A DNA stretch of 64,000 bases from Deltaproteobacteria bacterium (lineage in GTDB: Bacteria; Desulfobacterota; Desulfarculia; Adiutricales; Adiutricaceae), in contig JAISFS010000046.1 of NCBI GenBank assembly GCA_031263485.1, forward strand, positions 22,662-86,661, in the 5' to 3' direction. Under the pieces are notes generated by a model, which saw only the letters and a list, made by a program, of their open reading frames with translations, ran no database searches and was not told the DNA's origin. This document shows, one piece after another, positions 31,151 through 40,136 of this stretch (within the stretch, counting starts at the first letter, position 1; the number at the start of each line of letters is the position of its first letter). Made by a program: the position numbers and the translations under genes.

Positions 31151-33346
31151 TCAGTCCACGGGAAGGTTCTCGTACTCCAGGACGTTGTAGAAGCGCTTGA
31201 GCTGGCGCTCGCAGAACTTGTTCACCTCGTCCGGCGTGTGGGTGGAGGCGAACATGAGCTTCAGCTTCTCGGAGGCCAGTCCCTTCTCGATGCGGTCCAG
31301 GCTGGGCACGGTGTCGATGAGGTCGCCCAGGAGCGCGATCCGCTTCACGATCAGGTACGCGACCAGGCTTGTCTCCTGGAAGGAGGGGCCGATCCGGAAC
31401 ATCGACTGGTAGACCCGAGTGCCCTTTGTGTTTATCTTGGCGAAATAAAGGATGGTGCCGAGGGGCGAGAGGTGGAAGTTCTCGTCCTCCGGCTGGGAGT
31501 CGGGCTTCTCGCGGGCCTCGGTGCGCTTGTAGCGGCCGAGCTCCGCCAAGAGCTCCGGGTCGCGCACCTCGTAGCCGCGGCCGGCCCTGATTTCGATTAT
31601 GCCCTGCTCCATGCTCTTCACCGCGTCAAGAAGCAGATCGATGACATCCTGGGTGACCTTGAGCTCCTTCTCGCGGACCTGGTCCAGGACCGTCTCCACC
31701 TCGTGCACGAAGGTGCCCACGTTGGTGAAGCCGGTCATGATGAAGTTGCCCTTGATCGAGTGGAAGTGCCGGAAGATCGTGTTCACCCGCCTGATGTTGT
31801 CCGGGTCCTTCTCCAGCTGGAAGATCTCCTCGTTCAGATCGTTTAGGATATTCTGGATCTCGACGAAGAACTCCTCGGCCATGGACTCGTCCATCATCTC
31901 CTGGGGCCGCGGGATGGCCGCAGGCGGCGGGCCTTCCCCGGGGGCCTCCGGCTCGGGCGCTTCGACCGCGTCCGCCTCCGGGGGCTCATCCCCCACGTCC
32001 ATCATGGAGTGGTCCATGAAGGTGCCGTCCGTGGCCTCCATGATCCGGCCGCTGGACATGGCTATGAGATCGAAGGGGTCCAGCACCATGCCCAGCTGGC
32101 TCCCGCCCAGGATGGTGGTCCCGGCGACGCCGCGCACGCTGAAGATCTCGGGGAGCGGGATCAGGACCAGCTTCTGGGGCCGGATGAACTCGGAGACCTT
32201 GAGCGCGATTCGACCGTTCTTGGCGTCTATGATGATGACGGGCAGGTAGTCCTCGAACTCGGTCCCCGCGAGCGGCGTGCCCGTGAGGAGCCCGCGCAGG
32301 TCGTGCAGCGGCACGATGGAGCCCAGGTAGGTGATGCTCTCCGTGCGCTCCATGGTCGTATGCACCTCGCTCGCAGAGAAGGACTGCGTGGCGACCACGT
32401 TCCCGATGGGCACGGCATAGTAGCTTTCGCCGGAGCGAATGATGAGCGCGTCCGTGATGTTGACGGCGGAGAGCTGGGGTATCTTGTAGGTGAACACCGT
32501 GCCCTTGCCGGGCGCGGTGTCGATCAGCACCTCGCCGCCCAGGTTCTCGACCGTGCTCTTCACGACGTCCATGCCGACCCCGCGCCCGGAGATCTCGGTC
32601 GCCTCGGAGGCGGTTGAGAAGCCCGGCTGCATTATGAGGTTCCAGCACTCCTGCGGGGAGATGGCGTTGGCCGCGGAGTACGGGAGGAAGCCCTTCTCCA
32701 CGGCGACCTGGCGGATGCGAGCCTCGTTCAGGCCATGTCCGTCGTCCGAGACGGAGACGTAGGTGAATCCCTCCTTCTTGTAGGCGGTGAGCGTGAGCTG
32801 GCCCGTGGGCGACTTGCCCGCGTGCTTGCGGTCCAGCGGATCCTCGAGGCCGTGGTCCACCGCATTCCTTATCTGGTGGGCCAGCGGCTCGTAAAGGCGC
32901 TCTGCCACGGTCTTGTCGACAAGGGTGTCCTCGCCCACGATCTCGAAATTCACCTGGCGGCCCTTCTTCTTGGCCAGATCGCGCACGAGCCTCCGGAACC
33001 TCAGGAAGGTCTCCCGGATGGGCACCATGCGGATGTCCATGACCAGGTGATGCAGATCGGAGGAGATGCGGTTCGTGGTGAGCGCCACGTTCTTGATCAT
33101 CTCCATCGAGTTCTTGTCGATGTTCGCAGTGGAGGTGGAAAGGTGCCTCTGCAGGATGGAGATGTTCGATGCCGAGATGATGATCTCCCCGGTCAGGCCC
33201 AGGAGCCTGTCCAGGTGGGAGATCTTGACCGCCATGCGGTCCAGCTCGGGCGGGGCGCCCTGAGCCGCCGCGGCGGGGGCGCCGGCGGGCGGCGCCGCCT
33301 TCGGATCCGCGGCCTGCTCGCCTTGGGAATTACCACTCATGCTCAA
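31151..33346 (-). CDS. CheA-like histidine kinase with permuted architecture: dimerisation/HATPase/CheW-like domain first, Hpt domain at C-terminus
   Basis: N-term LDRLLGLTGEIIISASNISILQRHL (P3), QIRNAVDHGLEDP, GRGVGMDVVKSTVENLGGEVLI (P4), CheW-like P5, then IFRHFHSIKGNFIMTGFTNVGTFVHEVE (Hpt). Confidence 0.92.
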   Translation of the reverse strand: MSMSGNSQGEQAADPKAAPPAGAPAAAAQGAPPELDRMAVKISHLDRLLGLTGEIIISASNISILQRHLSTSTANIDKNSMEMIKNVALTTNRISSDLHHLVMDIRMVPIRETFLRFRRLVRDLAKKKGRQVNFEIVGEDTLVDKTVAERLYEPLAHQIRNAVDHGLEDPLDRKHAGKSPTGQLTLTAYKKEGFTYVSVSDDGHGLNEARIRQVAVEKGFLPYSAANAISPQECWNLIMQPGFSTASEATEISGRGVGMDVVKSTVENLGGEVLIDTAPGKGTVFTYKIPQLSAVNITDALIIRSGESYYAVPIGNVVATQSFSASEVHTTMERTESITYLGSIVPLHDLRGLLTGTPLAGTEFEDYLPVIIIDAKNGRIALKVSEFIRPQKLVLIPLPEIFSVRGVAGTTILGGSQLGMVLDPFDLIAMSSGRIMEATDGTFMDHSMMDVGDEPPEADAVEAPEPEAPGEGPPPAAIPRPQEMMDESMAEEFFVEIQNILNDLNEEIFQLEKDPDNIRRVNTIFRHFHSIKGNFIMTGFTNVGTFVHEVETVLDQVREKELKVTQDVIDLLLDAVKSMEQGIIEIRAGRGYEVRDPELLAELGRYKRTEAREKPDSQPEDENFHLSPLGTILYFAKINTKGTRVYQSMFRIGPSFQETSLVAYLIVKRIALLGDLIDTVPSLDRIEKGLASEKLKLMFASTHTPDEVNKFCERQLKRFYNVLEYENLPVD

Positions 33347-33734
33347 AAACTCGCGCGAGTACGATGTTTACCATTTCGGCGGTCGGGGGCTTTATGAGGT
33401 AGTCGTCCGCCCCCAGCCTCAGGGCCTTGAAGATATACTTGTAGTCGGCATGGGTGGAGAGGATCACCACCGGGATCGACCTGAGCTTCGGGTTGTTCTT
33501 GAGCATCTCCGTCAGCTCGAAGCCGTCCATCTCGGCCATCACGAGGTCGCTTATGACCAGATCGACCGGCTTGTCCTTCAGGATCTCAAGCGCCTCCACG
33601 CCGTTCACCGCCTCGGACACGATGAGCCCCATGTTGGCGAAAAGCTCCTTGATCGTCTTGCGTACGGCCTGGTAGTCATCGACCACCAATACCGATTTGC
33701 CTTGCCAAACCTTGCCGTCGATCTGCTGAGCCAT
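33330..33734 (-). CDS. CheY-like single-domain response regulator
   Basis: SVLVVDDYQAVRKTIKELFANMGLIV...VDLVISDLVMAEMDGFELTEML...IPVVILSTHAD...GADDYLIKPP. Its 3' end overlaps the CheA-like start by 17 bp. Confidence 0.93.
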   Translation of the reverse strand: MAQQIDGKVWQGKSVLVVDDYQAVRKTIKELFANMGLIVSEAVNGVEALEILKDKPVDLVISDLVMAEMDGFELTEMLKNNPKLRSIPVVILSTHADYKYIFKALRLGADDYLIKPPTAEMVNIVLARVFEHEW

Positions 33735-34530
33735 GCCAGGGCCTTCTCCACATTTGGGGAAACGAGACCGTTGCGGCGCCGCCTAATGGGGGTTAGCCGG
33801 AATCTCGAGTCAAATGATTATAGCACCTCTTAATGACCGCTTCAAACGGGGCCGCGGCTTTAGGGGGACATCGGCGCCCGTCCCCCGTTCTCTCGGCGCT
33901 CCAACGAGGCCCAGTGGAGCCTGCCCCGGCCATCCCAGGCTCCTATCTTTACGTCTCCCGCTTCCCACCTGGTCATTCCGGGGCTCGCCCCCCTCCGGAC
34001 TCTCCCCTGGAGAATGGCTTGCGATCGGCCAGAAACCCAGAATACCACAAACAACTAATTTTCAAAAATAATTACTCTTATTATTAGCCATTGCCAACCC
34101 TTTGACCAGAGGCAACGAAAAACAAACTGCGCGGTTTTATGGAAGGAAACACGAGGATCCCGCCTGACAGGCAGTATGATCTACCCCGGAAACCCGGAGC
34201 TCCTGAGGGATGGACGGCCCCCGGGCGAAGATCACAGGCCCGCCACGAGGCAGGACATCGGCCTTGGCCTGCCTCGGCGACTCGCGACATGCCATCCCCG
34301 CCTCGAGGATGCCGGGGGCTTGACGGACCCGCCCATCCTGCCCTGCGACCAGGGGCCCAAAGCGTGCATTGTCCGCCCCCGATGCCTGTTTGAGCTTCCG
34401 GCCCCTCTATCCCGCTGATCCCGCCCCATGGCCAGGCATGGGTTGCCCGCCTGACGGACGGCTGACGATCGGGGCAGACGGCCAGCGACCCCCGTCCGGA
34501 AGGACGGCAATTGCCAGACGGACAGGGGGG

Positions 34531-34612
34531 GAAGGCTGACTGCCGGGCAGAGGGCGGCGGGAAGGCTGACTGCCAGGCAGAGGGCGGCGGGAAAGGTGAC
34601 TACCTGACGGAC
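34531..34612. repeat. 30-bp tandem repeat, about 2.7 units
   Basis: gaaggctgactgccgggcagagggcggcgg at 34531, 34561 and degenerate at 34591. Confidence 0.85.
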
Positions 34613-34742
34613 GCGGGAGGGCCGACGCGACTAAATCCGAGCCGTAAAAAATGAGCCCCATACGGAAACCGCCTCCGGACCAGTAGGTCGCGGAGGCGGA
34701 ATGGATCGGGCGAGGCCCCAAGGCGGACCGAGGTCAGGGAGG

Positions 34743-35699
34743 CTAGATGGTCTTCAGGCGCTCGCGCGCCACGCCGGCAGAGTAGCTCTTGGAGTACTCG
34801 CGGACGACCTTCTGGTAGAGAATGCGGGCGCTGTTGACGTCCCCGGTGGCCTGGAAGGCCAGGCCCTGCTTCAGGAGGGCCGCGGAGACCAGGTTGTTCT
34901 TGGGATAGCCGCTCACGAGCACCTGGTACTCCAGGATGGCGTCCTCGAACTGGTTCTGGAAATACAGGCACTCGCCTATGTAGTACTGGGCCGCAGGGGC
35001 CTGGGAGCCGCCCGGCTCCGCCGCCAGGTAGTCCTTGAAGAGCGCCATGGCCTGCGGGTAGTCCTTCTGGTCGAAGAGAGCCTTGGCCTGGTCGTACGTG
35101 CCAGGCTGGACCGGGGCCGGGGCCGGGGCGGGCGCGTCGCCGCCGGATTCGGGCATCACGGGCGGGGGTCCGGTCTGGATCGTGCCGGGGGCGGGGGCCG
35201 CGATCGCGGGCCCGGCAGGGGCAGACGGGACGGCCATCGGCGGGCCGGTCGGCGGAAGCGCCGGGGGCGGGCCGGCCGTCGGCGGGAGAGTCGGCGCTAT
35301 GGCCGGGGCCGTCACGACGGGCACGCTTCCCAAGGAGGGGTCGGGCCCGACCACTTCGCGGCTCAAGGCCGGGAGCCCGGCCCGCTTCTCCAGGCGATCC
35401 AGGCGGGCGGAGAGGTACTGGAGCTGCTGGCTGATGCTCATGCCGCCCAAGGAAGCCGTCTCGATGCTCTCGGTCAGGCGTTGGATATTGGATCGCATGT
35501 TGTCGATCTGGAGCCGCAGATCCGAAGCGCCGCCTCCAGGGGCGCCCCCGCGATCCTTGATGTCGGCCACCTCCTGGCGCAACAGCGCGACTTCCTGCTC
35601 CAGATTGGAGCGCGTGACGCTAATGCCGCCCCCCGAGCAGGCGGAAAGGAGCGCCAACGATACGGCGGGCAGGAGGAGTAGCGGGAGCGGAATTCTCAT
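34743..35699 (-). CDS. ybgF: Tol-Pal system protein YbgF/CpoB-like lipoprotein with TPR repeats
   Basis: Lipobox-like LALLSAC; coiled coil; C-terminal GTYDQAKALFDQKDYPQAMALFKDYLAAEPGGSQAPAAQYYIGECLYFQNQFEDAILEYQVLVSGYPKNN. Confidence 0.8.
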   Translation of the reverse strand: MRIPLPLLLLPAVSLALLSACSGGGISVTRSNLEQEVALLRQEVADIKDRGGAPGGGASDLRLQIDNMRSNIQRLTESIETASLGGMSISQQLQYLSARLDRLEKRAGLPALSREVVGPDPSLGSVPVVTAPAIAPTLPPTAGPPPALPPTGPPMAVPSAPAGPAIAAPAPGTIQTGPPPVMPESGGDAPAPAPAPVQPGTYDQAKALFDQKDYPQAMALFKDYLAAEPGGSQAPAAQYYIGECLYFQNQFEDAILEYQVLVSGYPKNNLVSAALLKQGLAFQATGDVNSARILYQKVVREYSKSYSAGVARERLKTI

Positions 35700-36922
35700 G
35701 ATTGAGGCACCTTACAGATAGGATTCGTTCCGGCCCGGGCCCCCTCGGGGGCCGCCGGGAACTGGGACGCTCCGGGGGCCTGAAACTGGCATCTACTTAT
35801 CACAGGGCCCGTAAAATTGCAAACCGCGCGGGCCGCCAATCCCGCGTCCGCGCCAGACGAAAGCGTGACCTGCGGCGTGCCCGGGCGACCTCGCCGCGGC
35901 AAGTCCGCGCCGCGGAAAGTTCTGATGGAGCCGCCCTGTGAAATGCCGAGCCTTGGCAGGCTTGCGGGACCCGCCCTGTTCCGGGAGGTTCCAAGCCTTC
36001 AGGTCTGCCGAATGGCCTCCCGAAGAGGCTTCCCGCCAGGCATTTCGCGGACCCGCGCCGGCGCGCGCCCGTCATGCCGGCATGGCGCTCCGTTAACGCG
36101 CCGCCTGAACGCGGATCTCTTCGCTGCCTGGGCGCGTCAGCCTCCGCATTGCCGGGCGCGAGTCTCGACCTACCCGTTGCGGTTGATCGCCCGGGATGTC
36201 CCGGAGCCGTTGCGGGCCTGCCTGGCAGAGGCGTTCACGGACCATGGCCAGGACGACGCGGCGGGATTTTCCCGCCTGCGGGCCCTCACGGCCGATCCCT
36301 CGACAGGCCCGGAAAGGTTTTCCTGACCTTCGAAGGCGGACCCGCTTTTTGGCGCCTGGCGGCACAATCCCCGCGCCCGGGAAACGGCCAGTCCCCCGCC
36401 CGCTCCCCGGGCGGAAAGCCCTTGGAGCCAGTTGCATAAACCGCGGCGGCATAGCCATGGATCCATCAGTTGTGGGCGGGCAACCTCTTTTCTGCCGCAT
36501 CCGTCATCATGCCCTTCATCAAAACCCTTTATGCGACGGGCTCCTGGCGGCTGTCGCCTCGCTGAACCGGACCCCTGAGGCGAGGAAGGCGCCGCGATCC
36601 CGCAGGAAAGCGCCGCAGGCCAAGGGGACCAGAGGGAATGCCGCATCCCGAGGGGCCGGGGCACGAGCCCGCCCGCCCCTTGGTCCCGCGCTCGCTCCGG
36701 CTTCCCTGGCCCCGCCAATGAGCGTTCCTCTCGCGTACGCCCCGAGCTCCCGAAAGCGCTAATCCCCTGGTGTATTCGGTCCGATACGACAGACAGCGGG
36801 GGATCCTCGGCCGCGACTCCCGCAGGTCTGGCCCGGATATGGCCCGCTAATTGCTACACTCGCCCGCAGAGGGAGGGGGGAGAGCCCCCGCGAGAACAAA
36901 TTTCCCTTCCAAGGAGTATCCC

Positions 36923-37537
36923 ATGGAGACATTGACCATTGACGGGCGGGAGATGACGGCCGGCGAGATCGCGGGCGCTAACCTGGAGGAGATCCTCCTG
37001 AACCTCATGGAGCATCCCGTCACCAACGGCAGGATCATCTGCGCGGTGGTCGTGAACGGCTCGCCTTACTCCGAGGAGGTGCCCCACGCGGCCCTGGAGG
37101 TCGACCGCTCCTCCATCGAGTCCCTGGCCCTGGACACCCTGACCCTCGAGGACATGGGCCTGAGCTTCCTCAAGACGGGACCTCAGTACCTGGGCACCCT
37201 CCTGGAGGCGCTCCCCAAGATAGTGGAATCCTTCCGGGTAGGGGACGAGCACGAGGCCAACGAGCACTTCCTGAACTTCCTGGAGGCGCTTCAACTGCTG
37301 ATGAGCATGCTGGAGCAGACCCGCCACGTCCTCAACCTCTGGCAGGGGGGGGACGGCGAGAACGGCTCGGAGCTGACCGGCTACCTGGACGGGCTCGTGG
37401 AGGTCCTGAACACCCTGATAAGCCTCCAGGAGCAGAAGGACTGGATATTCCTGGCGGACGTGCTCGAGTACGAGCTCTCCGACTCCCTCAGGCAACTGGC
37501 CGAGATCCTGCCGCGGCTGAGCCAGGGGGGACACTGA
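36923..37537 (+). CDS. Conserved-looking hypothetical protein
   Basis: aaggag 7 nt upstream of ATG at 36923; METLTIDGREMTAGEIAGANLEEILLNLMEHP...; helical C-terminal half. Confidence 0.75.
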   Translation: METLTIDGREMTAGEIAGANLEEILLNLMEHPVTNGRIICAVVVNGSPYSEEVPHAALEVDRSSIESLALDTLTLEDMGLSFLKTGPQYLGTLLEALPKIVESFRVGDEHEANEHFLNFLEALQLLMSMLEQTRHVLNLWQGGDGENGSELTGYLDGLVEVLNTLISLQEQKDWIFLADVLEYELSDSLRQLAEILPRLSQGGH

Positions 37538-37539
37538 TC

Positions 37540-37992
37540 GTGGAAAGGGATAGCCTGAAGGCCGCGGCCGCGGAACGGGCATTCTGGGAGACGACGTTGA
37601 AGGTCACTCACGAGTGCCTCGAGTTGGACCGCCGCTTCGCCGGAACCGTGAAGGCTCGCCACGAGTCCGGGGACGACCCGCTGGACCCGGAGCTCTGGGA
37701 GAACTTCATCGAGGCGAGAAGGAGCCTGGTGGACTTCACCGCCCAAAGCCTGAACCTCATCGCCAGGGACCGCGCCGCACGGGAGCGCAACAGGGAAGCG
37801 GAGGAGCGCCTCAAGACCGCCTTGGGCGAGATGGTGCGCCTGGAGGAGGGGCTAGCCGGCTTCCTGACAGTGAACCTCAAGGCGCTGAAGGACACCGTTG
37901 AGCACCTCTCCCGCAACCAGGCCATCTTCACCGGCTATGCCCGCGCGTCGGGCGCGAAGCCGGGACCCGAGACCCTGGAGACAAGGGCCTGA
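37540..37992 (+). CDS. Hypothetical helical/coiled-coil protein, probably cotranscribed with preceding gene
   Basis: GTG start 2 nt after the preceding stop codon; MERDSLKAAAAERAFWETTLKVTHECLELDRRF... Confidence 0.7.
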   Translation: MERDSLKAAAAERAFWETTLKVTHECLELDRRFAGTVKARHESGDDPLDPELWENFIEARRSLVDFTAQSLNLIARDRAARERNREAEERLKTALGEMVRLEEGLAGFLTVNLKALKDTVEHLSRNQAIFTGYARASGAKPGPETLETRA

Positions 37993-38098
37993 CAGGCGCC
38001 GCGGCGGAGGCCGCCGTCACGGCCCGATAACTCAGCAGGCCCGTGACGATGCCCGGCCAGAGACGCCGGAGGCCCGGCCGGAAGCCATACGGGGCCTC

Positions 38099-38869
38099 TT
38101 ACGGGCACGGCCCGGGATAGGGCCTCACGCCGAATTCGGGGAGCCTCTTCAGAACCGCGGGATCGCGGGTGAAGAGGCTCCCTTCCCTTTTCAGGAGCAG
38201 CCACGCGTCCGCGAGCCCGCTCAACAGGTACGGCTCGTGAGTGGCGACCACGCACACGCGCCCCGCCGCCTTGAGCCTCGCCAGATCTTCCAGGAGCGCA
38301 CCGGTCCCCGGCCAGTCCAGTCCCGAGAAAGGCTCGTCGAGGAGCACGGCCTTGGGCCCTCCCGCGAGCGCGGAAGCGATGGCCAGCCTTTTCTTGAGAC
38401 CGTGGGAGAGCCGCTCTACGGGCACGTCGAGCATCCCGGAAAGGCCCCAGCGCTCCGCGATGGCCTCCGCCCCGGCGACCGCGCCCGACTCGCCGGTCCC
38501 GGAATCGGATCCCGCCCCCCCTTTCACGCTCCCTCGCACGGCGTCCTCCGGCTTCCCGGAGCCTGCGGACCGGCTCAAGCCCAGCTCCAGCTCCTCGCGG
38601 GGATCCTCCCCCAGGAGGTACTGGTCGGGATCCTGAGGGACGAGAGCCGTGCCCTTGGCCAAGGCCTCCCGGGCGCTCTCCCCGTCCAGCTCGACCGTGC
38701 CGCCGCGCGGGCTCTCGAGACCTCCCAGGATGTCCAGGAAAGTGCTCTTGCCGGCGCCGTTCGCCCCGCAGATCAAGGCGAAGCCCCCGTCGGGAATCTC
38801 GAAAGTCAGCCCCCCGAAAAGCTCCTGCCCGCCGCGATGGCTGAAGCGAAGATCGATCGCCCTGAGCAC
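38099..38869 (-). CDS. ABC transporter ATP-binding protein (probable ECF/biotin transporter A-component)
   Basis: GANGAGKSTFLDILGG Walker A, LSHGLKKRLAIASALAGGPKAVLLDEPFSGLDWPG signature and Walker B; 3 bp from bioY. Confidence 0.87.
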   Translation of the reverse strand: MLRAIDLRFSHRGGQELFGGLTFEIPDGGFALICGANGAGKSTFLDILGGLESPRGGTVELDGESAREALAKGTALVPQDPDQYLLGEDPREELELGLSRSAGSGKPEDAVRGSVKGGAGSDSGTGESGAVAGAEAIAERWGLSGMLDVPVERLSHGLKKRLAIASALAGGPKAVLLDEPFSGLDWPGTGALLEDLARLKAAGRVCVVATHEPYLLSGLADAWLLLKREGSLFTRDPAVLKRLPEFGVRPYPGPCP

Positions 38870-38872
38870 CCT

Positions 38873-39682
38873 TCAAGGCCTCTCGCCGGGGCCCGACGGG
38901 TCCTCCGGGGCGACCGCGACCGCATCCGGGCCGACATCCGCCTGTCCCGGGGCGTCAGGGGCCGCGGACGGGCCGGTACCGGCCGATTCAGGTCCGTCCT
39001 TGACCCCTTCAGGTCCGGCAACGGCGCCTTTCCCGTCCTCCGCGCCCAAATCGGGTTCCTGGCCGCCGGTTCGGCCCAGGCCAAAGACGGGGACGCCGGG
39101 GACGGCCTCGCCTGCGGGGGGAGCCGATTCGATTTCGGGCGCGGCATCGCGGATTCCCAGCCTGCCCGCGATCCCGGCGGCGCAGGCGGCGGCAGCCGCC
39201 GCCTTGAGGGCATCGCCCGGCAAAAACGGCGTTACCGCCAGAAAGGCCCTGTCCCAGGGAAGCGACAGGTTCGCGTGAAGGCCGACAGCCCCCGCCGCGT
39301 TCACTACTGCCGTGGCCAAGGCTCCGCAGAGCGCACGGGCGGGCCACCCGCGACCGGCTGCGATCCCCGCCGCGGCCGCGGCGAGCGGGAACGACAGCGC
39401 GAAGCCGGCTGTGGGCCCGGCAAGGATCGCGGGACCCGCGACCCCGCCCGCGAAGACGGGAAAGCCCAGCAGCCCGGCGCCCACGTAAAGGGCCGCCGGC
39501 TTCCAGGCGCGGAAGCCTTCCGTGAATCCGCAAAGAAGGATAAAGAAGGTCTGCAGGGTGATCGGGACAGGCCCCAACGGCAGGGACACGTAAGCCCCGG
39601 CGGCCATGAGGGCCGCCCACAGCGCCGCGCGGGCGGCCCCGGCCGTCTCCTGAAGGGTGAAGGCGCGGAAGGTCTTTTCCAT
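38873..39682 (-). CDS. bioY: Biotin transporter BioY with low-complexity C-terminal extension
   Basis: ALWAALMAAGAYVSLPLGPVPITLQTFFILLCG, YVGAGLLGFPVFAGGVAGPAILAGPTAGFALSFPLAA; followed by about 90 aa G/A/P/E-rich tail. Confidence 0.9.
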   Translation of the reverse strand: MEKTFRAFTLQETAGAARAALWAALMAAGAYVSLPLGPVPITLQTFFILLCGFTEGFRAWKPAALYVGAGLLGFPVFAGGVAGPAILAGPTAGFALSFPLAAAAAGIAAGRGWPARALCGALATAVVNAAGAVGLHANLSLPWDRAFLAVTPFLPGDALKAAAAAACAAGIAGRLGIRDAAPEIESAPPAGEAVPGVPVFGLGRTGGQEPDLGAEDGKGAVAGPEGVKDGPESAGTGPSAAPDAPGQADVGPDAVAVAPEDPSGPGERP

Positions 39683-39902
39683 GAGGGGATCCTTGCTCCG
39701 GGACGTGATGGCCGTCGCGGAAGGCCCGGAGGCGCAATGTGCCAACGGCCATTCGAAGCCCCCATGCCGGAAAGCCGAGAGAGCCAAGAGAGCCGAGAGA
39801 GCCGCGCGGGGCCATCGGCGGTGACGCAGGACGAAGGGCTCAGCGCCGCTCAGGCGCCCGCCCCTGCCCTGCCCGTCGGCGCACGGAGCCGCAGGCCCTC
39901 GG

Positions 39903-40010
39903 GCCTGCGGATACCCGCGGCTCGGCGGCCAGATGCCTGCGGATACCCAGGCTCGGCGGGCCAGATGCCTGTTGATACCCTCGGCTCGGCGGGCCAGGCG
40001 GCCTGCTTAC
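39903..40010. repeat. 32-bp tandem repeat, about 3.3 units
   Basis: gcctgcggataccc..ggctcggcgg(g)ccagat at 39903, 39935, 39967 and partial at about 40001. Confidence 0.85.
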
Positions 40011-40136
40011 CCGCGCATGTTGATTATCAACACCCAGGCGCATGAAACATTTGAGGGCATTCGAATATGACGGGTGGCCGCGAAACCCGAGAAAACGCTT
40101 CACGACAAATTACCGGCACGGCGGAGCGGGCGAGGG

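Noticed and set aside
37898-40045. 715-aa plus-strand ORF
   Set aside because: Antisense to convincing ABC ATPase and bioY genes; Arg/Pro/Gly-rich composition typical of spurious ORFs in GC-rich DNA.
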